Origin: Candidatus Amarobacter glycogenicus
GTDB taxonomy: Bacteria > Chloroflexota > Dehalococcoidia > Tepidiformales > Tepidiformaceae
Direction: 5' to 3'
DNA length: 64,000 nt
Assembly: GCA_016719395.1 (NCBI GenBank)
Contig: JADJZF010000002.1
Coordinates: 248,001 to 312,000, forward strand
In this document: one piece after another, positions 17,825 through 26,366 of the stretch
Layout of the letters: each line of letters opens with the position of its first letter
How positions within the stretch are numbered: position 1 is the first letter of the stretch
The notes under the pieces: model-generated
What the model was told of the DNA's origin: nothing
What the model saw: only the letters and a program-made list of their open reading frames with translations
The model's database searches: none
Made by a program: the position numbers and the translations under genes

Positions 17825-18303
17825 CCATCGGCGCCCATGAACTCCGCCCCGACAAGGGCGCGACCCACTCCAAGAAGCGCATCGGCCGCGGCAACGCCAC
17901 CGGCCAGGGCACCTACGCAGGCAAAGGCCTCAAGGGTCAGAAGTCGCGCTCCGGCAAGCGACTCCCTTACGACGCGTTCGAAGGCGGCCAGTTCCCTACG
18001 TCCCGGAAGTTCCACGTCCTTCGCGGGTTCAACAACAAGTGGCGTGTCCCCTTCCAGCCGGTCAACGTGGCCGCCCTCGACCGCTTCGATGCGGGCTCGA
18101 GTGTGACCCCGGAGTCCCTGCGCGAAGCCGGCATCCTCAAGCACCTGCGCGAGCCCGTGAAGGTCCTCGGCAACGGCGACCTCGCCACGAAGCTCACCGT
18201 CAGTGCCCACCGTTTCAGTGAAACGGCGAAGGCCAAAATCGAAGCCGCTGGCGGCACATGCATCGTGCTTGCCGGCGAAGATGCAGAAGTGAAGGACAGC
18301 TGA
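17821..18303 (+). CDS. rplO: 50S ribosomal protein L15
   Basis: L15 is a late-assembly protein of the 50S subunit. The 160-residue product has the basic glycine-rich N-terminus (KKRIGRGNATGQGTYAGKG and GQKSRSG) and the folded C-terminal domain ending with LVVHRFSETAKAKIEAAGG-type sequence. It starts inside the rpmD stop region and is followed two bases later by secY. Confidence 0.97.
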   Translation: MTIGAHELRPDKGATHSKKRIGRGNATGQGTYAGKGLKGQKSRSGKRLPYDAFEGGQFPTSRKFHVLRGFNNKWRVPFQPVNVAALDRFDAGSSVTPESLREAGILKHLREPVKVLGNGDLATKLTVSAHRFSETAKAKIEAAGGTCIVLAGEDAEVKDS

Positions 18304-18305
18304 CG

Positions 18306-19640
18306 ATGGCAGTTCAGCCGGCTCAGCGGCCGCGCCTCCTCCAGGCAATGGTCGACGCCTTCCGTCAGGAAGACGTCCGGCGGAAGCTTCTCTTCACGCT
18401 GGCGATGCTTGTTGTCTTCCGCTTCGTGGCCCATGTGCCGATCCCGAACGTGGACCGCGACGCCCTCGAAGCGGCATTCGAAGGCAACGCCCTGCTCGAC
18501 TTCCTGAGCATCTTCTCCGGTGGCGCGCTCCAGAACCTGAGCGTCGCAGCCCTGGGCGTCTACCCCTATATCACCGCCTCGATCATCATCCAGATCCTCA
18601 CCCCGTTGGTGCCGTCGTTCCGCGCACTCTCGGAAGAGGGCGAACAGGGCCGCAGGCGGCTGCAACTCTACACGCACTGGATGGCCCCGATCATGGCGTT
18701 CGTCCAGGGGTATGGCCAGATCGTCTTCATCAACGGACAGAGCGGCGGCGATGTCGTCCAGGACTTCGGCATCATCAACCACCCGATCGGCACGCTTTCG
18801 ACGCTGCTGACGCTCGCGGCCGGCACGATGTTCCTCGTCTGGCTCGGTGAGTTGATAACCGAAAACGGCATCGGCAACGGCGTCTCCGTCATCATCTTCG
18901 GCGGCATCGTCGCCCGCCTGCCCGCCCTGATCCCGAGCCTCTCCACGCAGTCGATCATCGCGATCATCGGCTTCGCCGCATTCGCCCTCGGGCTCATTTA
19001 CCTCGTCGTCTTCTTCCAGGAAGCGCAGCGGCGGGTGCCGGTGCAATACGCCCGCTCGGCGTTCCGGGGTGGGCGTATGTATCGGCAACAGGGGCAGAGC
19101 CATATCCCTCTTCGGGTGAACATGGCCGGGATGATCCCCCTCATCTTCGCTTTCTCGATCATGATCCTTCCGCCAATCATCGCCTCGTACTTCACCAGCG
19201 CCGGCGGTTGGGTCGAAAGCGTCGCGGAGTTCTTCGTGAGGCAGTTCCAGGGAGGTCGCGGCGGTGGCGGCACCGGCTGGTACTGGGCCATCCTCTTCGC
19301 GATGGTGGTCGGCTTCACCTTCTTCTACACGATGGTGCAGTACCAGCAGCAGCAGATCGCCAAGAACCTCCAGCGCCAGGGCGCCTTCATCCCCGGCATC
19401 CGCCCCGGTGCACCCACCGAGGCCTACCTGCAGCGTGTCGTCACGCGTATTACCTGGGCGGGCGCCTTCTTCCTCGGGTTCGTCGCCATCCTGCCGTTCT
19501 TCATCGGCCTTCTCACCGATGTGCGGGCGCTCACCGTCTCCACCACGGGCTTCCTCATCGTCGTGGCGGTCGTCCTCGATACCATGAAGCAACTGGAAGC
19601 CCAGCTTCTGATGCGCAACTACGAAGGATTCATTCGCTAA
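18306..19640 (+). CDS. secY: Protein translocase subunit SecY
   Basis: SecY is the channel of the Sec translocon in the cytoplasmic membrane. From the ATG at 18306 it is 444 residues, with about ten hydrophobic segments. It has the plug-region sequence LDFLSIFSGGALQNLSVAALGVYPYI (about residues 65-90) and the cytoplasmic loop QEAQRRVPVQYARSAFRGG. An in-frame ATG upstream lies inside rplO and is rejected. It is the last structural gene of the spc group and is followed one base later by adk. Confidence 0.97.
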   Translation: MAVQPAQRPRLLQAMVDAFRQEDVRRKLLFTLAMLVVFRFVAHVPIPNVDRDALEAAFEGNALLDFLSIFSGGALQNLSVAALGVYPYITASIIIQILTPLVPSFRALSEEGEQGRRRLQLYTHWMAPIMAFVQGYGQIVFINGQSGGDVVQDFGIINHPIGTLSTLLTLAAGTMFLVWLGELITENGIGNGVSVIIFGGIVARLPALIPSLSTQSIIAIIGFAAFALGLIYLVVFFQEAQRRVPVQYARSAFRGGRMYRQQGQSHIPLRVNMAGMIPLIFAFSIMILPPIIASYFTSAGGWVESVAEFFVRQFQGGRGGGGTGWYWAILFAMVVGFTFFYTMVQYQQQQIAKNLQRQGAFIPGIRPGAPTEAYLQRVVTRITWAGAFFLGFVAILPFFIGLLTDVRALTVSTTGFLIVVAVVLDTMKQLEAQLLMRNYEGFIR

Positions 19641-19641
19641 C

Positions 19642-20279
19642 GTGTACATCGTTCTGCTTGGCCCCCCCGGTGCCGGAAAAGGCACGCAGGCGCAGCGCAT
19701 CGCCGCCGCCACTCAGCTTCTGCACATCTCCACGGGCGACATGTTTCGGGAGAACGTGAAGAACGAGACGGCGCTTGGCAAACTCGCCAACCAGTACATG
19801 GCGAAGGGCGAGCTCGTCCCGGATGAAGTCACCATCAAGATGCTGCTGGAACGCATTTCGCGAACGGATGCGAAGGCCGGCGCCATGTTCGACGGTTTCC
19901 CGCGCAACGTCGTCCAGGCCGAAGCCCTCGACGAGGCCCTGCGCGGTAACGGCGCAAAAGTCGATTTCGCCCTCCTCATCTCGGTCCGCGATGCGGAACT
20001 TATGGCCCGTCTCGGAGGCCGCTGGATCTGCCGCGCCTGTGGCAAGCTCTACCACGAGAAGAACGACCCGCCGAAGAAACACGGAATCTGCGATGCCTGC
20101 GGCGGCGAGCTCTACCAGCGCGAAGACGACCGCCCTGAAGTGGTCGCCTCCCGCCTCGAAAAGCAAAGCCCCCGGCCGCGCTCATCGAGCACTACCGCAA
20201 GGCCGGCTCGCTCAAGGAAATCAACGGCGAGCAGCCGCTCGATGCCGTCACGTCGGCGCTCCTGGAGGCCATCCGCTAG
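19642..20279 (+). CDS. adk: Adenylate kinase, zinc-binding LID type (single-base frameshift)
   Basis: Adenylate kinase interconverts ATP, AMP and ADP. From GTG at 19642 the frame shows the P-loop LLGPPGAGKGTQAQ, FDGFPRNVVQAEALD and a LID with four cysteines (CRACGKLYH and CDACGGELY) expected to bind zinc. After VVASRLEKQ it becomes nonsense, while the next frame gives AALIEHYRKAGSLKEINGEQ and ends LLEAIR. One missing base near 20164-20174 (CAAAGCCCCC) explains this and gives a normal 212-residue enzyme. Read as an error because the gene is normally essential. Confidence 0.93.
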
Positions 20280-20281
20280 GT

Positions 20282-21049
20282 ATGGTCATCAAGCTCAAAT
20301 CCGACGACGAGATTCTTGTCATGCGCGAGGCTGGCCGCATCGTGGCGAATACCCTCGCCCATCTCCGGGAGATGATCCGGCCCGGCCTCAACGTGATGGA
20401 GATTGAGAAGTTCGTCCGGGAGGAATACAAGCGCGTTGGCGCCAAGGAAACCTTCCTCAACTACGCGCCCGGGGGCAAAGTGCCCTATCCTTCAAATATC
20501 TGCGTCAGCATCAACGATGAATTGGTGCACGGCATTCCCAGGAACCGCATCCTCCAGGAAGGCGATATCGTCAGCCTGGACCTGGGTGCGACGTACAACG
20601 GCTACGTCGGCGATTCGGCGATTACCGTGCCCGTGGGCAAGGTGAACCCGATCGCCGAGCAACTCATCGAGGTGACCGAAGCCAGCCTCTGGGCGGGCAT
20701 CAAGGCCGCAAGGCCGGGCGCCCACCTCAATGACGTCCGTGGCGCCATCGAGGACACGATTCGCAAGAGCGGATTCTCGATCGTCAAGGGCTACGGTGGA
20801 CATGGCGTGGGGCGTGATATGCACGAAGAGCCCCATGTCGAGAACTTCCGCCAGCGATTCAAGGGGCCGAAGCTCCAGCCCGGGCTCGTCCTGGCACTGG
20901 AACCGATGGTCAACGCTGGCGGGCCAGATGTGGCTGAAGGACCGGATGGCTGGACTGTTAGCACGAAAGACGGTAGCTTATGCTGTCATTTCGAGCATAC
21001 TATAGCCATCCGGGCGGGAGGTGAGGCCGAAGTCCTCACGCTCCCGTAA
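20282..21049 (+). CDS. map: Methionine aminopeptidase, type I
   Basis: Removes the N-terminal Met from nascent proteins using two metal ions. The 255-residue protein from ATG at 20282 shows the ligands in sequence: Asp in SLDLGATYNG, Asp in YVGDSAITV, His in GHGVGRDMHEEP, Glu in LALEPM and Glu in HFEHTIAI. The order adk-map-infA is classical. A longer open frame running back through adk is an artefact of the adk frameshift. Confidence 0.97.
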   Translation: MVIKLKSDDEILVMREAGRIVANTLAHLREMIRPGLNVMEIEKFVREEYKRVGAKETFLNYAPGGKVPYPSNICVSINDELVHGIPRNRILQEGDIVSLDLGATYNGYVGDSAITVPVGKVNPIAEQLIEVTEASLWAGIKAARPGAHLNDVRGAIEDTIRKSGFSIVKGYGGHGVGRDMHEEPHVENFRQRFKGPKLQPGLVLALEPMVNAGGPDVAEGPDGWTVSTKDGSLCCHFEHTIAIRAGGEAEVLTLP

Positions 21050-21074
21050 TTCCATCTCCGCGAAACGAGGGTAT

Positions 21075-21293
21075 ATGGCCAAAAAGGAAGCGATTGAAGT
21101 GGAAGGAAAAGTGACTGAGCCGCTGCCGAACAATATGTTCAAAGTGCAACTGGCCGATGGTCACGAAGTGCTCGCCCACCTGGGTGGAGACATCCGCATC
21201 CAGTTCGTGAAATTGCTTCCCGGCGACCGAGTCCTCGTAGAGCTCTCGCCCTACGACCTTTCTCGCGGGCGTATTACCTACCGATTCAAGTAG
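21075..21293 (+). CDS. infA: Translation initiation factor IF-1
   Basis: IF-1 occupies the A site during initiation. ATG at 21075, preceded by ACGAGG, gives 72 residues: MAKKEAIEVEGKVTEPLPN, then the OB-fold motif KLLPGDRVLVELSPYDL and GRITYRFK. An upstream in-frame start inside map is rejected because the product would exceed the highly uniform IF-1 length. Confidence 0.98.
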   Translation: MAKKEAIEVEGKVTEPLPNNMFKVQLADGHEVLAHLGGDIRIQFVKLLPGDRVLVELSPYDLSRGRITYRFK

Positions 21294-21322
21294 GCCGGCC
21301 CTGCCGCCATCAAAGGAAAACG

Positions 21323-21436
21323 ATGAAAGTTCGAGCATCCGTCAAGCCACGCTGCGATAAGTGCAAGGTCATCCGCCGGCACGGTCGCGTCATGGTGATC
21401 TGCGAAAATCCGAAGCACAAGCAGCGGCAGGGGTAA
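21323..21436 (+). CDS. rpmJ: 50S ribosomal protein L36 (zinc form)
   Basis: A 37-residue gene. The ATG at 21323 has AAAGGAAAA upstream. The peptide MKVRASVKPRCDKCKVIRR carries Cys11 and Cys14, with Cys27 and His33 in VMVICENPKHKQRQG completing the zinc site. It sits between infA and rpsM as in most bacteria. Confidence 0.97.
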   Translation: MKVRASVKPRCDKCKVIRRHGRVMVICENPKHKQRQG

Positions 21437-21440
21437 GGCC

Positions 21441-21821
21441 ATGGCACGTATCTCCGGCGTCGATATTCCCAACGATAAGCGAATCGAAGTCGCCCTCACC
21501 TATATCTATGGGGTTGGGCCGACGCGCGCGAAGGCGATCCTCGGTGAAACCGGGATCAACCCCGATACGCGCGCCCGTGAACTGACGGACGAAGACGTCC
21601 TGAAGATCCGCGAATACATCGACAAGCACTACACCGTCGAAGGTGACCTCCGCCGCGAAGTTCGCCAGAACATCGCCCGGCTCGTCGAGATCAATTGCTA
21701 CCGCGGCCAGCGCCACCGCCGGAACCTTCCGGTCCACGGACAGCGGACGCGCACCAACGCGCGCCAGAAGCGCGGCGCCCGCACGACGGTAGCCGGCAAG
21801 AAGCGCGCAGGAAAGAAGTAG
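21441..21821 (+). CDS. rpsM: 30S ribosomal protein S13
   Basis: S13 sits at the top of the 30S head and bridges to the 50S and P-site tRNA. The 126-residue product begins MARISGVDIPNDKRIEVALT and has the helix-two-turn region YGVGPTRAKAILGETGI. The conserved RGQRHRRNLPVHGQRTRTNA is followed by a basic tail. It starts four bases after rpmJ. Confidence 0.97.
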   Translation: MARISGVDIPNDKRIEVALTYIYGVGPTRAKAILGETGINPDTRARELTDEDVLKIREYIDKHYTVEGDLRREVRQNIARLVEINCYRGQRHRRNLPVHGQRTRTNARQKRGARTTVAGKKRAGKK

Positions 21822-21837
21822 GAGAGGGAGCCCACCA

Positions 21838-22248
21838 ATGGCAGATGCAAAACGTGGAGCCGCCGACAAAACGCGCCGCCTGAAGCGGCGCGAGCGGAAG
21901 TCCGTCCCTCGCGGCCGGGCCTACATCAAGAGCACGTTCAACAACACGCTGGTCACGCTCACCGACCCCAACGGGAACGTGATCGCCTGGGCCAGCTCCG
22001 GCGGCTCCGGCTTCAAGGGCTCCCGCAAGGGCACCCCCTTCGCTGCCCAGCTCGCGGGCGAAAACGCCGCCCGCCGCGCCATGGAACACGGCCTCCAATC
22101 CGTCGAGGTCTATGTCCGCGGCGCCGGCAGCGGCCGCGAAGCCGCCATCCGCTCGCTCCAGGCGAGCGGCCTCACCGTGACCGCGATCCGCGATGTCACG
22201 CCGATCCCCCACAACGGTTGCCGCCCGCCCAAGCGGCGCCGGGTATAG
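21838..22248 (+). CDS. rpsK: 30S ribosomal protein S11
   Basis: S11 lies on the 30S platform near the mRNA exit. The 136-residue product has AYIKSTFNNTLVTLTDPNGN, GSRKGTPFAAQLAGENAAR and the near-invariant DVTPIPHNGCRPPKRRRV ending. A GGAGAGGGAG sequence lies upstream. Position between S13 and S4 is canonical. Confidence 0.98.
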   Translation: MADAKRGAADKTRRLKRRERKSVPRGRAYIKSTFNNTLVTLTDPNGNVIAWASSGGSGFKGSRKGTPFAAQLAGENAARRAMEHGLQSVEVYVRGAGSGREAAIRSLQASGLTVTAIRDVTPIPHNGCRPPKRRRV

Positions 22249-22263
22249 GAGCGCTTCCAGCCA

Positions 22264-22892
22264 ATGGCACGTTACACCGGCCCCGTCTGCCGTCTTTGCC
22301 GCCGTCACGGCGAAAAGCTCTTCCTCAAGGGTGATCGCTGCTTCACGCCCAAGTGCAGCTTTGACCGCCGCCCGAACCCGCCAGGACCGCGCCCGGCCCG
22401 CCGCCGCAAGGTCTCGGACCGCGGCCTCCAGCTGCGCGAAAAGCAGCGCGCCCGCGTCGCCTATGGCGTGCTCGAGAAGCAGTTCGTGCGCTACTACAAG
22501 GAAGCTATCCGCGGAACCGGAGTCTCGGGCGAGAACCTCGTCCGCCTCCTCGAAACCCGCCTCGATAACATCATCTACCGGATCGGCTTCGCCGATTCCC
22601 GAAACCAGGCTCGCCAGATCGTCCGCCACGGCCTCATCGCCGTGAACGGCCGCAAGCTCGATGTCCCTTCGGCCCACCTGAAGGAAGGCGATACCGTCGC
22701 CTTCACGCCTCGCGGCATCCGCAGCGAGTACTACAAGATCGTCCAGGAGACGATGAAGTCCAAGAACCCGCCGACCTGGCTCGCGCTCGATGTTGCGAAC
22801 CTTTCCGGCCGGGTTTCCGCCCTCCAGTCGTCGCCCACGGCGAAACGCACCAGTTCAACGAGAACGTCATCATCGAGTACTACTCGCGCTAA
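22264..22892 (+). CDS. rpsD: 30S ribosomal protein S4, zinc form (single-base frameshift)
   Basis: S4 nucleates 30S assembly. The frame from MARYTGPVCRLCRRHGEK keeps the zinc cysteines (Cys9, 12, 26, 31) and the S4 RNA-binding fold (LETRLDNIIYRIGFADSRNQ) as far as ANLSGRVSAL. The expected ending HQFNENVIIEYYSR then appears in another frame, stopping at 22892. Restoring one C near 22824-22826 (CTCCAG to CTCCCAG) gives a continuous 209-residue S4. The present first frame adds a Ser/Thr-rich nonsense tail reaching the rpoA start. A base-call error is most likely. Confidence 0.93.
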
Positions 22893-22934
22893 CCCCGCGC
22901 CCAGTACCTGCGAGAGTAGAGGACTACAAGGACA

Positions 22935-24143
22935 ATGATGGATTCCCTCGAGTTGATCGGCCAGGCGACTGAAAGCGTCGTCCCGCAGCTCACTGTCGAC
23001 GAAGAGACGGAGAAATTTGCCCGTCTCATCGCCGAGCCCCTCGAATCGGGCTACGGCATTACTCTTGGCAACGCCCTTCGCCGCGTCCTCCTCAGCTCGC
23101 TCGAAGGCGCCGCCATCACCTCCGTCCGCGTCGAACAGGTGCAGCACGAGTTCTCAACCATCCTCGGCCTCCAGGAGGACACCACCGAGTTCCTCCTAAA
23201 CGCCAAGGAAATCCGCATTCGCGCCCTGAGCAACCGCTCCGGGACGCTTGCGCTCGATATCGAAGGTCCCTGCAAGGTGACCGCCGGCGACCTCCAGGTG
23301 CCTGCTGATTTCGAGATCGTGAACCCCGAACTGCATCTCGCAACGATCGATGTCCCCAAAGCGCGACTCAACGTCGAGTTCCACGCCGAACTCGGCAAGG
23401 GCTACGTGCCCGCCGGTTCGGTCGAAGGCCTGCCCATCGGCGTCATCCCCGTCGATGCCATCTTCACCCCGGTCCGCAAGGTGAACTACCGCGTCGAGAA
23501 GACGCGCGTCGGCCAGTCCACCAACTATGACCGGCTGATCCTCGAAGTCTGGACCGATGGCACCATCGGCCCGATCGACGCCGTTGGCCAGAGCGCCGAT
23601 ATCCTCATGGACCAGTTCGCGCTCTTCAGCCAGATGGGCCGCCCAGACGTGTCGATGCACTATGGCGGACCGGTCTCCGTTGGCACGCCTTCTACCAGTG
23701 GCTTGCTCATGGCGCCCGACCGCTACAACACGCCAATCGAAGACCTCGCCCTCTCCGTGCGCGCCTACAACTGCCTCAAGCGCAGCGGGCTCATGACCGT
23801 CGGCCAGGTCCTCGAGAAGTCCGAGGACGAACTGCTCGCCCTCCGCAATTTCGGACGGAAGTCCTACGACGAACTCCGCGATCGCCTGATCGAGCTTGGA
23901 TATGTCGATGGTACCGCCGAAGGCCTTGTCCCCATCGTCGACTCGCCTGTTGCGAAGGCGCCCACCGGCCGCCCGGGCGGACCCATGGGCCGTCCCATCG
24001 TCCGGACGGGCCGCGCGAGTTCCGTGATCATGGATGAGGATGAAGAAGAAGAAAACCTGAGCGCCCTCGGTAAGGCGTTGAAGGAAGCACTCCTGAAAGA
24101 CGGGAGCGCCGACGATCTCATCGGCGCCGACGACGAGGACTAG
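22935..24143 (+). CDS. rpoA: RNA polymerase alpha subunit with acidic C-terminal extension
   Basis: The alpha dimer scaffolds RNA polymerase assembly. The N-terminal domain shows FARLIAEPLESGYGITLGNA and LRRVLLSSLEGAAITSVR. The C-terminal domain shows LALSVRAYNCLKRSGLMTVG and LRNFGRKSYDELRDRLIELG. The protein is 402 residues, where most alpha subunits are about 310-340. Beyond the C-terminal domain, roughly 85 residues form a Pro/Gly/Arg linker and an acidic tail (MDEDEEEENLSALGKALKEA, ending GADDED). Two consecutive ATGs occur at 22935 and 22938; either may be used. Confidence 0.97.
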   Translation: MMDSLELIGQATESVVPQLTVDEETEKFARLIAEPLESGYGITLGNALRRVLLSSLEGAAITSVRVEQVQHEFSTILGLQEDTTEFLLNAKEIRIRALSNRSGTLALDIEGPCKVTAGDLQVPADFEIVNPELHLATIDVPKARLNVEFHAELGKGYVPAGSVEGLPIGVIPVDAIFTPVRKVNYRVEKTRVGQSTNYDRLILEVWTDGTIGPIDAVGQSADILMDQFALFSQMGRPDVSMHYGGPVSVGTPSTSGLLMAPDRYNTPIEDLALSVRAYNCLKRSGLMTVGQVLEKSEDELLALRNFGRKSYDELRDRLIELGYVDGTAEGLVPIVDSPVAKAPTGRPGGPMGRPIVRTGRASSVIMDEDEEEENLSALGKALKEALLKDGSADDLIGADDED

Positions 24144-24147
24144 CCCA

Positions 24148-24750
24148 ATGCGACACCGCGTAGCCGGCCGCCACCTTGGCCGCGACACAGCCCACCGCCT
24201 CTCGCTCTACCGCAACCTGGTCACCGACCTGTTGAAGTACGAGCGCATTACCACCACCGAGGCGAAGGCGAAGGAAATCCGCCCGATGGCCGAGCGCATC
24301 ATCACGCTCGGGCGCCGCGGCGATCTCCACGCCCGCCGCCAGGCGATGAAGTTCGTCTTCGATCCTGGCGTCGTCAAGAAGGTCTTCGATGACCTCGGCC
24401 CACGCATGGCCAGCCGCCCCGGCGGCTACCTGCGCATCACCGGCCTCGAACCCCGCAAGGGTGATGGGGCGAAAATGGCCACGATCGAACTCGTCGATTT
24501 CGTCGACGCCCCGCCGACTCCGCGCCCCCAGCGCGTGACCGCCGCGCCGAGCGCCCCCGCCCGGCCCACCGCCGGCGCCGCCGCTGCCGCCGCGGTTGCC
24601 GCCGAAATCGAAGCCTCGGCTGTTGAAGCTGAGGCCGAGGTCGAAGTCCCCGAAACCGTCGCTGAAGTCGAAGCAGCAGCCGATGCGGTGGTGGAAGAAG
24701 CCGCCAGCGAAGCCGCCGCCGAAGACAGCGAAGGCTCTTCGGAGGCATAG
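24148..24750 (+). CDS. rplQ: 50S ribosomal protein L17 with Ala/Glu-rich tail
   Basis: L17 lies near the tunnel exit. Residues 1-118 match the family (MRHRVAGRHLGRDTAHRLSL; RNLVTDLLKYERITTTEAKA). A further 80 residues are almost entirely Ala, Glu, Val and Pro, nearly double the usual length. It is the last gene of the alpha operon, with truA following six bases later. Confidence 0.96.
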   Translation: MRHRVAGRHLGRDTAHRLSLYRNLVTDLLKYERITTTEAKAKEIRPMAERIITLGRRGDLHARRQAMKFVFDPGVVKKVFDDLGPRMASRPGGYLRITGLEPRKGDGAKMATIELVDFVDAPPTPRPQRVTAAPSAPARPTAGAAAAAAVAAEIEASAVEAEAEVEVPETVAEVEAAADAVVEEAASEAAAEDSEGSSEA

Positions 24751-24756
24751 CCCTTC

Positions 24757-25515
24757 GTGTCCGCGACGCGTTTCGCGGCCACGGTCAGTTACGACGGTAC
24801 GGCGTTCGCAGGGTCCCAGATCCAGCCGAACGTGCGGACCGTCCAGCAAGTGCTGGAAACCGCGGCAGGGGTGCTCTTCGGATCCCCCACCCGCGTTGAG
24901 TTGGCGGGACGCACGGATTCGGGCGTCCATGCCATCGGCCAGGTAGCCGCCTTCAGTGCCGAGACCCGGCACGCGGCGGAAACCGTCAGGAAGGCGCTCA
25001 ACGCCAACCTGCCGGAAGATGTATCGGTCCGCGCAGTGCGCGCAGTGCCAGCCGGGTTTGACCCGCGGCGCTGGGCGCGCAAACGCTGGTACCGTTACAC
25101 CATCGCCAATGGCGAAGCGCGCGAACCGCTCACGCGCCGCGGCGCCTGGTTCGTCGAGGGTAACCTCGATGTCCGGGCAATGCAGGCCGCGGCGCAAGCG
25201 CTGGCCGGGAAGAAGGACTTCAGTGCCTTCTCCGGGCCGCTCGAACCGGAACGCACCCCGGTGCGCACCGTGTTCACCGCGGGATGGCGCTGCGAAGGCA
25301 GCACCCTCCTGTTCGATATCGAGGCAGACGCGTTCCTGCCCCAGATGGTCCGCCGGATCACCGGCAGCCTCATCCGGGTCGGGCGCGGCGCCGAAACAGT
25401 GGAGGAAATCGTCCGCCTGCTCCAACAGGCAGAGCCAGGTTCGATGGCGTACGTCGCCCCGGCCCATGGCCTCTGTCTCCAGCGCGTGTGGTACGACGAG
25501 GGATATACGGTATGA
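24757..25515 (+). CDS. truA: tRNA pseudouridine(38-40) synthase TruA
   Basis: TruA converts uridines 38-40 of the tRNA anticodon arm to pseudouridine. GTG at 24757 gives 252 residues. The protein opens VSYDGTAFAGSQIQPNVRTV and carries the catalytic aspartate in the motif VELAGRTDSGVHAIGQVAAF. Later motifs are RKRWYRYTIANGEAREP and FLPQMVRRITGSLIRVG. The order rplQ-truA-rplM-rpsI is widely conserved. The stop overlaps the rplM start (ATGA). Confidence 0.96.
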   Translation: MSATRFAATVSYDGTAFAGSQIQPNVRTVQQVLETAAGVLFGSPTRVELAGRTDSGVHAIGQVAAFSAETRHAAETVRKALNANLPEDVSVRAVRAVPAGFDPRRWARKRWYRYTIANGEAREPLTRRGAWFVEGNLDVRAMQAAAQALAGKKDFSAFSGPLEPERTPVRTVFTAGWRCEGSTLLFDIEADAFLPQMVRRITGSLIRVGRGAETVEEIVRLLQQAEPGSMAYVAPAHGLCLQRVWYDEGYTV

Positions 25516-26363
25516 ACACGACAGTGCGAATGAAACAGTCCGAGGTCTACAAGGACTGGCATGTGATCGATGCGGCTGGCCGGCCGCTCGGGCGCGTTGC
25601 CACTGAGGTGGCCTCGCTCCTGAAGGGCAAACACAAGCCGACCTACGAACCCCACCTCGATGACGGCGACTTCGTCATCGTCGTGAATGCCTCGCAGGTT
25701 CGTGTCACCGGCAACAAGGCCAACCAGAAGACGTACTACCGCCATTCCGGATATCCCGGGGGACTCAAGTCACGCTCCTACACCCAGCAGTTCGAGAAGT
25801 TCCCGGAACGCGTTCTCGAACAGGCCATCTGGGGCATGCTCCCCAAGGGCCCGCTCGGGAAGCAGATGTTCAAGCACCTGAAGGTCTACAAGGGACTGAA
25901 CCACCCGCACCAGTCGCAGCTGGCCGGCACGGTGAAGGCGCAAGAAGCGCGCACCGTAGCGCAGTCGGAACTCGCGACCGTGGTCCCGAAAGTGAAGCGC
26001 CTCCGACCGCTCTCGGTCCCGCAGGAACAGCACCTGGCTGCTGCCGCGGCCCCGAAGCCCAGCCCGGCCGCCAGTGCCGCCCGGGCGGCGAAGGCCCGCG
26101 TGCGCGGCGCGACCGCCGCTGCCCCGGCCATCGAAGAAGCGGCCCCCGTCGCCGCCGTTGCTGCCGCTGAAGTAATCGAGGCGCCGAAGCGAGCCTCCCG
26201 TCGAAAGACGGAAGTGGAAGCCGTCGCCACCGAAGCTGTCGAAGCCCCGAAGCGGGCTCCGCGCCGCAAGGCCGTCGAAGCCACCGCCGAGACGCCAACC
26301 GAAGAAACCCCAAAGCCGGCCCGTCGCCGCGCCGCGGCAAAGTCCGAAGGGACTGAGGAGTAA
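25512..26363 (+). CDS. rplM: 50S ribosomal protein L13 with 140-residue Ala/Lys/Arg tail
   Basis: L13 is an early assembly protein. ATG at 25512 gives a normal L13 core of about 145 residues (DWHVIDAAGRPLGRVATEVA; YRHSGYPGGLKSRSYTQQFE; LKVYKGLNHPHQSQ). Then come about 140 residues rich in Ala, Glu, Lys and Arg, with repeated short blocks of the form APKRAxRRK. The tail resembles histone-H1-like or other nucleic-acid-binding low-complexity sequence. In-frame starts further upstream lie inside truA. Confidence 0.96.
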   Translation: MNTTVRMKQSEVYKDWHVIDAAGRPLGRVATEVASLLKGKHKPTYEPHLDDGDFVIVVNASQVRVTGNKANQKTYYRHSGYPGGLKSRSYTQQFEKFPERVLEQAIWGMLPKGPLGKQMFKHLKVYKGLNHPHQSQLAGTVKAQEARTVAQSELATVVPKVKRLRPLSVPQEQHLAAAAAPKPSPAASAARAAKARVRGATAAAPAIEEAAPVAAVAAAEVIEAPKRASRRKTEVEAVATEAVEAPKRAPRRKAVEATAETPTEETPKPARRRAAAKSEGTEE

Positions 26364-26366
26364 CCA

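Noticed and set aside
17967..19712. Long minus-strand frame opposite rplO, secY and adk
   Set aside because: Low-similarity, charged, repetitive translation; antisense shadow of certain genes.
20950..21010. Possible internal promoter for infA in the AT-richer 3' end of map
   Set aside because: TATA-like boxes exist but no -35 with workable spacing was found.
19775..21049. A long adk-map fusion frame
   Set aside because: An artefact of the adk frameshift; map has its own ATG at 20282 and standard length.
16178..22892. Programmed ribosomal frameshifting in rplF, adk or rpsD
   Set aside because: No slippery heptamer plus structure was noticed, these families are not known for recoding, and the breaks resemble single-base indels found in unrelated genes of the same window.
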